From positions 159,347 to 223,346 of the forward strand of contig JAUXWT010000071.1 of assembly GCA_030681475.1 (NCBI GenBank): a stretch of DNA of 64,000 nucleotides, written 5' to 3'. The notes below the pieces were generated by a model. It worked only from the letters and a program-made list of their open reading frames with translations. It was not told where the DNA came from and made no database searches. This document shows, piece by piece, positions 43,070 to 52,604 of the stretch (positions are counted from its first letter, which is position 1; each line of letters begins with the position of its first letter). Both the position numbers and the translations under genes were made by a program. This stretch comes from Bacteroidales bacterium. Lineage in GTDB: Bacteria; Bacteroidota; Bacteroidia; Bacteroidales; FEN-979.

Positions 43070-44104
43070 ATGGCTGTACTCGATATTTTTAAAACAAAGG
43101 GGTATAAGAATTTTATGTCCAAGTTATATGGCTGGGGGGCAGCAGTCGTAATTATCGGGGCGCTGTTTAAAATAAACCACTATACCGGCGCTGATATCAT
43201 GCTGATTATCGGACTGGGTACGGAGTCAATAATCTTTTTTTTCTCGGCCTTTGAACCACCCCACGTTGAACCTGACTGGAGCCTTGTTTATCCGCAGTTG
43301 GCAGGTATCTACCATGAAGAAGAACTAAATGCAGGCCTGGGTTTCGGCACCAAGGATACCGTAACGCAGGAATTGGATAAAATGCTTGAAAAGGCAAAAA
43401 TCGGCCCTGAATTGATCGCCAGCCTCAGTTTAGGGTTGACAAACCTCAGTGAGACCACATCGAAATTGTCGAATGTAGCTGATGCCTCCCTGGCGAACGA
43501 CAAGTATGTGAATACCATGACAAGCGCCACTGAATCAGCGAATATTCTCAATGAGTCCTACCGCAAAACAGCCCAGTCCCTTGATCTGAATGTCCAGGCA
43601 TCTTCAGAACAATTGACACATATCAAATCTACGGCCAAAAGCGCTGCCACCCTCTCTACCATGTTTGCCGAGGTGAGTGAATCACTTAAGGAGGATGTAA
43701 CTGCCAATAAGGCATTCTCTGCAAGCATTGCGAACGCTGCCTCGTCAGCAAACAGCTTTATTGAAAAATATAACGAATCTGCAACACTGCTTACAAAAAC
43801 CGCTGAAACGTTAAATGCTACCGCAACAGGAGGCGCTGCCTATAATAAGGAGCTGCAACGGATTTCAACCAACCTGTCGGCCCTCAACGCCTTGTATGAA
43901 CTTCATCTGCAGAGCTCAAGCCAACAGATGGAAAATACAAACAATTTCAACACCGTCATGAATAAATTCGCTGTCAATCTGAATGAATCCATGGCCAATA
44001 CTGAAAAATTCAAAACGGAAGTGGACAACCTGACCAGGAACATTGCCGCACTTAATAAGGTTTATGGTAACATGCTCTCGGCAATGAGTGTAGGCGGAAA
44101 ATAA
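43070..44104 (+). CDS. gldL: T9SS inner-membrane motor protein GldL (PorL)
   Basis: 344 residues. Two N-terminal transmembrane helices at about 21-35 (GWGAAVVIIGALFKI) and 43-60 (IMLIIGLGTESIIFFFSAF), the second with the conserved membrane-embedded Glu near residue 52 that takes part in proton use. A cytoplasmic helical domain rich in Ser, Thr and Ala repeats follows (LGLTNLSETTSKLSNVADAS and similar), about 250 residues. With GldM it forms the proton-driven rotary motor of T9SS. Confidence 0.95.
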   Translation: MAVLDIFKTKGYKNFMSKLYGWGAAVVIIGALFKINHYTGADIMLIIGLGTESIIFFFSAFEPPHVEPDWSLVYPQLAGIYHEEELNAGLGFGTKDTVTQELDKMLEKAKIGPELIASLSLGLTNLSETTSKLSNVADASLANDKYVNTMTSATESANILNESYRKTAQSLDLNVQASSEQLTHIKSTAKSAATLSTMFAEVSESLKEDVTANKAFSASIANAASSANSFIEKYNESATLLTKTAETLNATATGGAAYNKELQRISTNLSALNALYELHLQSSSQQMENTNNFNTVMNKFAVNLNESMANTEKFKTEVDNLTRNIAALNKVYGNMLSAMSVGGK

Positions 44105-44139
44105 TTTTGGATTTACTTATTAAAAAAATATTTAACTAA

Positions 44140-45750
44140 ATGGCTGGATATAAAGAGACACCGAGGCAGAAGATGATCGGGATGATGTATCTTGTTCTTA
44201 CTGCATTGCTCGCATTGAACGTCTCGAAACAGATTATGGACGCCTTTATTGTGGTCAATGAAAGCATGGAGACCACCAATGAAAATTTCTCCAAAAAACT
44301 TGATAATACCTATTCAAAGTTTAAAATACAGTATCAGTTAAACCCCAATAAAGTAGGTGCATTCTGGGAAAAAGCCCAACAGGCACACATTCTTTCCGAA
44401 AATTTGTCACAGTACATTGACAGTATCAAATATCTGGTCATCATGCGTACGGATAAGCTGGCTTCGATGGATGAAGCCAGAAAAATCACCCTGCGCGAAA
44501 CAAAACGAAAGGATAATTATGATATTCCAACCAGGTTTTTTATCGGAAGTTCACCCGATGGATCAGCCGGGGAGGCAAAAATCCTCAGAGAGAAGATAGA
44601 GACCTATAAAAAACAGATGCTCGAGCTTGTTGACCCTAAGTTCAGGGCTTCTATTAAGATGGGCATGGTCACACAAGGCCCGTTCTATGATGCCGATGGT
44701 AAAAAACAGAATTGGGAAATGCACAATTTCTACCGTACCATTCTTGCCGCGACGGTGACGATCCTGAACAAAACCAAAGCAGAAGTTTACAATGCTGAAT
44801 TTGATGTTGTCAACCATCTGTATGGTTCAATAGATGCATTAAACTTCAAATTCGATAAGATCAAGGCGAAGGTTATTCCAAAAAGCAGCTATATATTCCT
44901 GGGCGAAGAATACCAGGCCGAAATTCTTGTTGGCGCTTATGATACCAAGCAAAATCCAAATGTTCGCTACGCATTGGGCGCAGATACTTTAACACCCGCA
45001 AATTACAAAAAGGCCACCTCTCTGGAAGGATCTCAGGGTTTGGTTTTACTTAAACTGGCCGGTTCTACGGAGGGATTGAAAAAATTTGCAGGAATTATCA
45101 AGATAATCAGTCCATTGGGCGACACGATGTCGTTCCATTTTAAAGATGAATTTATTGTTGCCAGGCCTGCAATAACGATTTCACCAAGTAAAATGAATGT
45201 GTTTTACATTGGGGTTGATAACCCTGTTGAAATAAGTGTTCCCGGAAGCCCGGAGCGCATCATCCCAACAATTTCCACCGGCAGCATCCGCCCGGAGGGG
45301 AAAGAATGGATCGTTACCAATCTTACAGCAGGCAGTGCCCGAGAAGCAGTCATTAGTGTAAACGCAGTTTTCTCAGGCAAAACAAAAAATATGGGATCCT
45401 ATACCTTCCGGTTGAAGACCGTTCCTGACCCGGTAATTAAAGTAGCCAGCAAAAATGAGGGTTTCATATCAAAGAGTTTGCTGATGGCCAGCCCGTACCT
45501 TATTCCTGAAATGCCACCGGGATTTGACTTTGACCTTCGGTATGTGGTAACATCATTTATTTTTTCAACATCTACTGCTGCCGGCGAAGGAAGTGATGCG
45601 AAGGTACAAGGCAACCGGCTGACACCAGAAATCCTGAAGACCATTACCAATTCACGTAAGGGCCAGCGGATCTGGTTTGATGATATTTATGTTAAGGGTC
45701 CCGATGGTACCCGTAAAGTTAATGCGAGTCTTAGTTTGAAATTGAACTGA
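44140..45750 (+). CDS. gldM: T9SS motor/rotor protein GldM (PorM)
   Basis: 536 residues. The N-terminal KETPRQKMIGMMYLVLTALLALNVS is the family signature and contains the single transmembrane helix at about 10-27, with the Arg that pairs with GldL. The periplasmic part has the helical D1 domain (about 40-225) and then three beta-rich domains (D2-D4), ending GTRKVNASLSLKLN. It transmits torque from the inner membrane to the GldK/N ring. Length agrees with known GldM proteins. Confidence 0.95.
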   Translation: MAGYKETPRQKMIGMMYLVLTALLALNVSKQIMDAFIVVNESMETTNENFSKKLDNTYSKFKIQYQLNPNKVGAFWEKAQQAHILSENLSQYIDSIKYLVIMRTDKLASMDEARKITLRETKRKDNYDIPTRFFIGSSPDGSAGEAKILREKIETYKKQMLELVDPKFRASIKMGMVTQGPFYDADGKKQNWEMHNFYRTILAATVTILNKTKAEVYNAEFDVVNHLYGSIDALNFKFDKIKAKVIPKSSYIFLGEEYQAEILVGAYDTKQNPNVRYALGADTLTPANYKKATSLEGSQGLVLLKLAGSTEGLKKFAGIIKIISPLGDTMSFHFKDEFIVARPAITISPSKMNVFYIGVDNPVEISVPGSPERIIPTISTGSIRPEGKEWIVTNLTAGSAREAVISVNAVFSGKTKNMGSYTFRLKTVPDPVIKVASKNEGFISKSLLMASPYLIPEMPPGFDFDLRYVVTSFIFSTSTAAGEGSDAKVQGNRLTPEILKTITNSRKGQRIWFDDIYVKGPDGTRKVNASLSLKLN

Positions 45751-45760
45751 TTTTATTCAT

Positions 45761-45768
45761 AAGGAGGT
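45761..45768 (+). promoter_or_regulatory. Strong Shine-Dalgarno before gldN
   Basis: AAGGAGGT lies just before the gldN ATG, with the core GGAGG 4 bases from it. Such an extended match is exceptional here: most genes in the window have no recognisable ribosome binding site. Confidence 0.7.
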
Positions 45769-45771
45769 AAT

Positions 45772-46629
45772 ATGAAAAAAGTACTTTTCCTGGTTTTATT
45801 CTCCGCACTTGTTGGGGGGATTAACCTTACATCCCATTCACAGGTTCTGGAGGGTCCTCCCAGAGACGGTGTGTATGATAAGACTGCCATTACACAAGTC
45901 CAACCGATTCCTTATCCGTATCTTCGTGAAGCGGATGTTATCTGGACCAGAAGGATCTGGAGGGTTTTAGATCTTCGTGAAAAAATGAACCAGCCCTTTT
46001 ACTTCCCCGAACGGCCGCAGAATGGCTGGCGCAGTTTCGTTCAGATCATCATGGATGGTTTGAGAGAGGGAACTATTACCGCCTATTCTCCGGAATCAGA
46101 TCAGTTTTTAGTTCCGCTGACCTACAAAGAGCTTGCCGACAAACTGGAAAGTTCAGATACTGTTAAATTACCCCGGCCTGAAAATCCCGACATTTTTTTT
46201 GACACAGTGATCACCACCGAGTTCGACCCATCCAATGTTAAAAAAATAAAAATCAAAGAGGATTTTTACCTCGACAGGCAAAGGTCATTGGTGGAAGTCA
46301 GGGTGCTGGGAATTTGCCCCGTTGTTGATGAAATTGATAAAAATACCGGCGAAAAACGTTTTGAAAAGAACCTATTCTGGATATATTTCCCTGAATGCAG
46401 AAACCTTTTTGCCAAGAATGAGTTGTTTAACCTCAAAAACGGTTCGGCCGGCAGAATGACCTACGATGATGTATTCATGAAACGCATGTTCTCAAGTTAT
46501 ATTTATAAAGAAGAGAATGTTTACGACCGGCAGATCAGTGAATATGCCACAGGCGTTGACGCCCTCCTTGAATCGGAAAAAGCGAAGAACGAGCTGTATG
46601 AATTTGAATCAAATCTTTGGGAATATTAG
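45772..46629 (+). CDS. gldN: T9SS ring protein GldN (PorN)
   Basis: 285 residues with a signal peptide (MKKVLFLVLFSALVGG...SHSQ). The mature part begins PPRDGVYDKTAITQVQPIPYPYLREADVIWTRRIWR, a GldN signature, and continues YFPERPQNGWRSFVQIIMDGLREGTITAY and ENVYDRQISEYATGVDALLES. It partners GldK in the periplasmic ring. Last gene of the operon; a hairpin terminator follows. Confidence 0.94.
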   Translation: MKKVLFLVLFSALVGGINLTSHSQVLEGPPRDGVYDKTAITQVQPIPYPYLREADVIWTRRIWRVLDLREKMNQPFYFPERPQNGWRSFVQIIMDGLREGTITAYSPESDQFLVPLTYKELADKLESSDTVKLPRPENPDIFFDTVITTEFDPSNVKKIKIKEDFYLDRQRSLVEVRVLGICPVVDEIDKNTGEKRFEKNLFWIYFPECRNLFAKNELFNLKNGSAGRMTYDDVFMKRMFSSYIYKEENVYDRQISEYATGVDALLESEKAKNELYEFESNLWEY

Positions 46630-46678
46630 TCAGGGATAATTGAATCCAAATTGACGGATTCGGAAGAATTCTTTACAG

Positions 46679-46705
46679 AGGCTGTCTCGTTGGTTGAGAC
46701 AGCCT
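46679..46705 (+). terminator. Rho-independent terminator of the gld operon
   Basis: AGGCTGTCTC, a 7-base loop and GAGACAGCCT make a perfect 10-bp stem followed by TTTGT. It lies 50 bases after gldN and 20 bases before recG. Confidence 0.85.
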
Positions 46706-46724
46706 TTGTCATGATAGATAACTT

Positions 46725-48827
46725 ATGGCTCCATTTCTGGAAACCTCAATCGAATACCTTAAAGGCGTTGGGCCGGCCAGGGCCGATCTGTTGAAAAAAG
46801 AGTTGAATATCCATACGTTCGGCGATTTACTCACATACTTCCCATTTCGCTATGTTGACAGGAGTAAATTTTACCAGATCGCCGATATCAGGGATGAAAG
46901 TTCCTTTGTTCAAATCAAGGCCAGGGTTATTCACATCCAATCAGTCGGCGCGCATCACCACCAGCGACTGGTGGCCACGGTGAGCGACGGCACCGGCGAA
47001 ATTGATCTGGTATGGTTTCAGGGGATAAAGTGGATTGTGAACATGCTGTCGCCACGACAGGAATATATCATATTTGGCAAACCGGCCATATTCAATGGCC
47101 GGTGGAATATTCCCCACCCGGAGTTGGAAATCCCATCAACACAACCCCTGATATTGAGCGAAATCATCAGGCCGATATATAATTCAACAGAAAAATTGAA
47201 ATCCAAAGGATTGGATTTCAAGGGAATAGGAAAACTCGTTAAAACTATGCTGCTGAATGATAAGTTTAATGTACCCGAAAACCTTACCCCCGACATCATT
47301 CAACGTCTGCGGTTGATAAACCGGCAGGAGGCATTTGTGAATATCCATTTTCCGCAAAGTCCTGAATTACTAAAGAAGGCACAAACCCGGCTTAAATTCG
47401 AGGAGTTGTTTTATATTCAACTCAGGCTTGCCAAACAACGTTTCGGAAGAATGCTGAAACAGGCTGGACATCGGTTTCTGAAGGTCGGTGAATATGTCAA
47501 CCAGTTTTATCATCATCACCTTACTTTTGAACTCACGACTGCGCAAAAACGCGTGATAAAGGAGATCAGAGCCGACCTTGGATCAGGAAACCAGATGAAT
47601 CGCCTGCTCCAGGGTGATGTTGGGAGTGGAAAAACCCTGGTAGCGTTGATGACCATGCTCATTGCCCTCGATAACCAGTTTCAGAGTTGTCTGATGGCGC
47701 CGACGGAGATCCTGGCCCGGCAACATTATCAAACGATCTCCGGGATGCTTTCGGGCCTTAAAGTGGTGGTGAAACTGCTGACCGGTTCTACAAAGTCAGC
47801 AGAACGGCGTGAGATCCAGGAAGGATTGCTAAACGGGTCGGTTCATCTTTTGGTTGGCACACATGCCCTCCTTGAGGAAAATGTTAAGTTTGAGCGCCTG
47901 GGGCTGGTGGTGATTGATGAACAGCATCGTTTCGGCGTGGCCCAACGGGCCAAACTATGGGAAAAGAATGTCGTAACACCGCACATTCTCGTTATGACAG
48001 CTACACCGATACCGCGCACATTGGCCATGACGCTGTATGGCGATCTTGATATTTCGATCATTGATGAAATGCCACCCGGCAGAAGACCGGTCGTCACAAA
48101 ACATGTTTATGAACCCGAAAGGGATAAGGTATTCAGGTTTATCCGTGACCAGATCAGCGAAAACCGGCAGATTTACTATGTTTTCCCTTTAATTCAGGAA
48201 TCTGAAACCCTCGATCTTAAGAATTTGATCGATGGCTATAAGTTTATCAGCCGGGAGTTCCCGCCTCCGCACTATGGCGTCAGTATGGTTCATGGGCAAA
48301 TGAAACAAAAGGAAAAGGATGTTGAGATGAAACGCTTTTTAGAAAGGAAGAGTCAGATTATGGTTGCAACAACTGTAATCGAAGTTGGCGTTGATGTGCC
48401 CAATGCCTCAGTGATGGTCATTGAAAACGCAGAGCGGTTTGGCCTCTCACAACTGCACCAGTTAAGAGGCAGGGTTGGAAGAGGAAGCGATCAGTCATAC
48501 TGCATCCTGATAAGCGGATATGAACTTTCGGCTGAGGCGAGGAAACGATTATCAACCATGGTACGTACGAACGATGGTTTTGAGATTGCTGAAACAGACC
48601 TGCAACTGCGCGGGCCTGGCGATCTGCAGGGAACACAACAGAGCGGCATCCTGGATTTGCGTATAGCGGATATTGTAAAAGATGAAAAAATGCTGAAATA
48701 TGCCCGGAATGTTGCCGGCGAGATTATAAGCAAGGATCCCTCCCTTTCGCACAGCGAAAATGACATTCTGGCACACCACCTTCGCAACATGGACAAGCGG
48801 CAACAAAATTGGGGGCTGATCTCGTAG
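46725..48827 (+). CDS. recG: ATP-dependent DNA helicase RecG
   Basis: 700 residues. An N-terminal wedge/OB region (FVQIKARVIHIQSVGAHHH), Walker A GDVGSGKT near residue 298, APTEILARQHY, the DEQHRFG box near 400 and TATPIPRTLAMT. Also present are VVATTVIEVGVDVPNA-like motif V and QLRGRVGRG motif VI. It remodels stalled replication forks and Holliday junctions. Length is standard. It is separated from the gld operon by a terminator, but no clear promoter was found. Confidence 0.95.
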   Translation: MAPFLETSIEYLKGVGPARADLLKKELNIHTFGDLLTYFPFRYVDRSKFYQIADIRDESSFVQIKARVIHIQSVGAHHHQRLVATVSDGTGEIDLVWFQGIKWIVNMLSPRQEYIIFGKPAIFNGRWNIPHPELEIPSTQPLILSEIIRPIYNSTEKLKSKGLDFKGIGKLVKTMLLNDKFNVPENLTPDIIQRLRLINRQEAFVNIHFPQSPELLKKAQTRLKFEELFYIQLRLAKQRFGRMLKQAGHRFLKVGEYVNQFYHHHLTFELTTAQKRVIKEIRADLGSGNQMNRLLQGDVGSGKTLVALMTMLIALDNQFQSCLMAPTEILARQHYQTISGMLSGLKVVVKLLTGSTKSAERREIQEGLLNGSVHLLVGTHALLEENVKFERLGLVVIDEQHRFGVAQRAKLWEKNVVTPHILVMTATPIPRTLAMTLYGDLDISIIDEMPPGRRPVVTKHVYEPERDKVFRFIRDQISENRQIYYVFPLIQESETLDLKNLIDGYKFISREFPPPHYGVSMVHGQMKQKEKDVEMKRFLERKSQIMVATTVIEVGVDVPNASVMVIENAERFGLSQLHQLRGRVGRGSDQSYCILISGYELSAEARKRLSTMVRTNDGFEIAETDLQLRGPGDLQGTQQSGILDLRIADIVKDEKMLKYARNVAGEIISKDPSLSHSENDILAHHLRNMDKRQQNWGLIS

Positions 48828-48846
48828 ATCGTCCGGTTTTTATTGC

Positions 48847-48854
48847 TAATTTTG
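48847..48854 (+). promoter_or_regulatory. -7-like element between recG and pheT
   Basis: TAATTTTG, 21 bases before the pheT ATG. It matches TAnnTTTG, but no -33 element is evident. Confidence 0.4.
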
Positions 48855-48875
48855 TCATGTTAATCGTTAAAGCAC

Positions 48876-51347
48876 ATGAAGATTTCATACAATTGGCTGA
48901 ATCAATATCATGATCTTGATCTCTCACCTGACAAGGTGGCGGAGATATTAACCGGGTGTGGTCTGGAAGTGGAGAACATGGAAACTTTTCGTTCTGTGAA
49001 AGGAGGGCTGAAAGGAGTTATCATCGGCGAAGTACTGACCTGTGAAAAACACCCCGATTCAGATCATCTGAGCATTACAACTGTGGATGTTGGTTCAGGT
49101 GAAGCGCTGAACATCGTTTGTGGTGCAGCCAATGTTGCAAAAGGTCAGAAAGTAGTTGTTGCTACGATCGGAACAACCCTTTATCTTCATGACAAGGAAC
49201 TGAAGATACAGCGAACAAAGATCAGGGGGATGTTGTCTGATGGGATGATCTGTGCCGAAGATGAACTCGGGCTTGGAACTTCACATGCCGGCATCATGGT
49301 CCTGGATTCAAATGCACCTGTCGGGATGGCGGCCGGAAAATATTTCGAGGTTGAGGAAGATGTTGTGTTTACAATCGGTTTGACCCCGAATCGTATCGAT
49401 GCCTCCTCCCACATTGGGGTTGCCCGCGATCTTGTTTCGGTTGTGAACAATTACGGTAAAGAACACGCTTCAGAAACCCTGAGAAAAATCATCGTTCCGG
49501 ATGTTTCAAATTTTAAAGTTGATAATGACAACAGACACATCAATGTTGTCATAGAGGACCTGGAAGCCTGTCCGCGCTATTCGGGGATCACGGTTTCAGG
49601 AATACATGTAACCGAATCACCGGATTGGCTTAAAAATCGTCTGATAAGCATTGGATTACGCCCCATCAACAATATCGTTGACATTACCAACTATATCCTG
49701 ATGGAAACCGGCCAGCCACTTCATGCTTTTGACACCGATCTGATTACCGACAAGACAGTTATCATAAAAAAATATCCCAAAGGAACGAAGTTCGTAACGT
49801 TGGACAGTATCGAACGTGAATTGTCAGAAAATGATCTTATGATCTGCAATGAAGCTGAACCAATGTGTATTGCAGGTATTTTTGGCGGGGCGAAGTCAGG
49901 GGTGACGGATAAAACAACCAGTGTGTTTCTCGAAAGCGCCTGTTTTGATTCCAGGCATATTCGGAAAAGCTCCAGGTTACACGGACTTCAGACTGATGCC
50001 TCATTCCGTTTTGAACGGGGCACAAATCACGATATCACGGTTTATGCGCTCAAGCGGGCAGCGATGATGATCAAAGAGATTGTCGGGGGCGAGATTACAT
50101 CAGAAATTGAGGATATCTATCCAAATCCAATTCCGCCGCAAATCGTTCATCTTTCGTATCAGAATCTTGACCGGCTGGTTGGAAAGGTAATCAACCGGGA
50201 GGTTGTTAAAAACATTCTCACCGACCTGGGTATTGTTCTCCTTGATGATGTTGGACCCGGATTAGGGATCAGCCTGGAGATACCTGCCTATAAAGTCGAT
50301 GTTACCCGTGAAGCCGATGTGATCGAGGAGATCTTACGTGTTTTTGGTTATAATAATATCGAAGTTCATGATCAGTTAAGGTCTTCAATCTCATATACTT
50401 CAAGCCCCGATCCTGAGGCAGCCGTGAACGTTGTGTCGGATTACCTTGCTGCCAATGGATTTTATGAGATCATGAATAACTCACTGACCCGGTCAACATA
50501 CTATACAGAAAATCCGGAGTATCCTGTTGAAAAGGCAGTAAAGATGCTTAATCCGATCAGTCGCGAACTCGATGTTATGAGGCAAACCCTGCTTTACGGG
50601 GCGCTTGAAAGTATTGTTTATAATCAGAATCGTAAGATTTCAGACGTTAAAATGTTTGAATTTGGCCGGGTGTATTCGACCGGAATATTTGAAAACGATC
50701 CGCTGCCAGGATATCATGAAGAAAATCATCTTGCATTGATCATGACCGGCAGATCGCAGCCTGAAAATTGGAACACCGCCGGCAGCCAGGTCGATTTTTA
50801 TGACATGAAAGGCTATCTTGAAGGGATCTTTTGTAAACTGGCTGTTTCAAATGATCAGTGGCAGGTGGAACCGTTCCATTCTTCTGAAATAGAGGACGGT
50901 TTGCAATATCTGCTCGATAATAGATGTGTTGTGAAATTTGGGGCACTAAGTAACCAGGTGTTGAAAACATTCGATTGCAGACAACCGGTCTATTACGCAG
51001 AGTTGAACTGGGATGTTTTATTTTCAATGGCGCCGCGGAAGAGTTTGCAGAACAGGGAGATTTCAAAATTCCCCGAAGTCAGACGTGACCTCGCCCTCCT
51101 GGTTGGTCATGATATTACTTTCGGGCAGATCAGGAAACTTGCATTTAAAACAGAGCGGAAGTTATTGAAGGCCGTCGGGTTGTTTGATGTATATGATGGG
51201 AAAAAAATCCCGGATGGAAAAAAATCTTACGCGATGAGTTTTATTCTTCAGGATGAAAGCAAAACCCTGACCGATAAAGAAATTGAGCGCGTCATGGAAA
51301 GGCTTCTTAAAGCCATGGTTACTGAATTTAATGTACAGCTTAGATAA
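48876..51347 (+). CDS. pheT: Phenylalanyl-tRNA synthetase beta subunit
   Basis: 823 residues. It starts MKISYNWLNQYHDLDLSPDKVAEILTGCGLE, followed by a tRNA-binding (EMAP-like) domain at about 40-150, the B3/4 editing domain (HINVVIEDLEACPRYSGITV, PLHAFDTDLI), B5 and the catalytic-like core. A ferredoxin-fold anticodon-binding domain ends the protein (FPEVRRDLALLVGHDI...KSYAMSFILQDESKTLTD). The alpha subunit gene pheS is not in the window. The next gene starts only 8 bases after its stop. Confidence 0.96.
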   Translation: MKISYNWLNQYHDLDLSPDKVAEILTGCGLEVENMETFRSVKGGLKGVIIGEVLTCEKHPDSDHLSITTVDVGSGEALNIVCGAANVAKGQKVVVATIGTTLYLHDKELKIQRTKIRGMLSDGMICAEDELGLGTSHAGIMVLDSNAPVGMAAGKYFEVEEDVVFTIGLTPNRIDASSHIGVARDLVSVVNNYGKEHASETLRKIIVPDVSNFKVDNDNRHINVVIEDLEACPRYSGITVSGIHVTESPDWLKNRLISIGLRPINNIVDITNYILMETGQPLHAFDTDLITDKTVIIKKYPKGTKFVTLDSIERELSENDLMICNEAEPMCIAGIFGGAKSGVTDKTTSVFLESACFDSRHIRKSSRLHGLQTDASFRFERGTNHDITVYALKRAAMMIKEIVGGEITSEIEDIYPNPIPPQIVHLSYQNLDRLVGKVINREVVKNILTDLGIVLLDDVGPGLGISLEIPAYKVDVTREADVIEEILRVFGYNNIEVHDQLRSSISYTSSPDPEAAVNVVSDYLAANGFYEIMNNSLTRSTYYTENPEYPVEKAVKMLNPISRELDVMRQTLLYGALESIVYNQNRKISDVKMFEFGRVYSTGIFENDPLPGYHEENHLALIMTGRSQPENWNTAGSQVDFYDMKGYLEGIFCKLAVSNDQWQVEPFHSSEIEDGLQYLLDNRCVVKFGALSNQVLKTFDCRQPVYYAELNWDVLFSMAPRKSLQNREISKFPEVRRDLALLVGHDITFGQIRKLAFKTERKLLKAVGLFDVYDGKKIPDGKKSYAMSFILQDESKTLTDKEIERVMERLLKAMVTEFNVQLR

Positions 51348-51355
51348 TTTAATTC

Positions 51356-52582
51356 ATGGATATTCAGTCAATTAAACAGCGTTTTGGTATCATCGGCAAC
51401 TCTCTCTTGCTCGACCGGGCGATAGACATTGCCCGCCAGGTAGCCGCCACTGATATTACCGTGCTGATAAGCGGAGAAAGCGGGACAGGGAAAGAATTTT
51501 TTCCAAAGATCATTCACCAGATGAGCGCCCGCAAGCATGGCCCCTATATCGCCGTAAATTGTGGTGCAATCCCCGAAGGAACAATAGATTCGGAACTTTT
51601 CGGACACGAAAAGGGATCCTTTACCGGCGCTCACGAAGCACGCAAAGGATACTTTGAAGTGGTTGACGGGGGTACCATATTCCTGGATGAGGTGGCTGAA
51701 CTGCCCTTGGGAACGCAGGTCAGACTGCTACGGGTGCTCGAATCGGGCGAATTCATGAGGGTAGGCTCCTCAAAAGTCCTGAAAACCAATGTGCGTGTTG
51801 TTGGGGCAACGAATGTCAATATACCCGATGCCATTTCAAGCGCAAAATTCAGGCAAGACCTCTATTACCGTTTGAATACGGTTCCCATTCTTGTACCACC
51901 GTTGCGTGACCGTAAGGATGATATTTACCTGTTGTTCAGAAAATTTGCATCCGATGCGGCTGAAAAATACCGCATGCCGGCCATTCAACTTGACGAAGAT
52001 GCACAGGAGGTACTTAGAAACTACAGATGGCCTGGAAACATTCGTCAGCTTAAGAATCTGACCGAGCAGATATCAATTATTGAGAAAAGCAGGATCATTG
52101 ATGGCACAACATTGATCAAATATATGCCACAGGGACAATCAAGTGAACTACCTGTTCTTTATAAAGGTGAAGATTCATCAAAATTCAATGAACGTGAGTT
52201 GTTGTATAAGGTGCTTTTTGATATGAGAAAAGATATGAATGACCTTAAGCAACTGGTGATGAACCTGATGAGGAATGATGATGATATCAGCGCCAACCTG
52301 GGTGAAAATACCCACCTGATACAGCGCCTGTACAAGGATCTGGAGGAGGCAAAGGAACCTTCCGGACCAATTGTTTACCGACCTGGAAAAAGATTTGAGG
52401 AACAAGAGATAATTCAGGAGCCGGAGGAAATTGAGGAGACGCTATCGCTTGAAAAAAAGGAGATCGATTTTATTAAACGATCGCTGACCAAACACGCAGG
52501 TAAACGCAGGGATGCAGCCAGGGAACTTGGAATCTCTGAACGCACCCTTTACCGGAAGATCAAGGAATATGATATCGAATAA
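51356..52582 (+). CDS. Sigma-54-type AAA+ transcriptional activator without receiver domain
   Basis: 408 residues. The AAA+ domain begins almost at the N-terminus: Walker A GESGTGKE near residue 41, the sigma-54 contact loop reads GSFTGA (usual form GAFTGA) near 86, Walker B TIFLDEVAELP near 106, sensor motifs near RFRQDLYYRLN-type KFRQDLYYRLNTVPI, and RWPGNIRQLKN near 225. A charged linker of about 110 residues leads to a Fis-type HTH (KRRDAARELGISERTLYRKIKEY). With no sensory domain, its activity is probably set by abundance or a partner. It is followed by the LptE gene, a conserved order in this phylum. Confidence 0.9.
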   Translation: MDIQSIKQRFGIIGNSLLLDRAIDIARQVAATDITVLISGESGTGKEFFPKIIHQMSARKHGPYIAVNCGAIPEGTIDSELFGHEKGSFTGAHEARKGYFEVVDGGTIFLDEVAELPLGTQVRLLRVLESGEFMRVGSSKVLKTNVRVVGATNVNIPDAISSAKFRQDLYYRLNTVPILVPPLRDRKDDIYLLFRKFASDAAEKYRMPAIQLDEDAQEVLRNYRWPGNIRQLKNLTEQISIIEKSRIIDGTTLIKYMPQGQSSELPVLYKGEDSSKFNERELLYKVLFDMRKDMNDLKQLVMNLMRNDDDISANLGENTHLIQRLYKDLEEAKEPSGPIVYRPGKRFEEQEIIQEPEEIEETLSLEKKEIDFIKRSLTKHAGKRRDAARELGISERTLYRKIKEYDIE

Positions 52583-52604
52583 TAATGCCAACTCCTGGAG
52601 ATCA

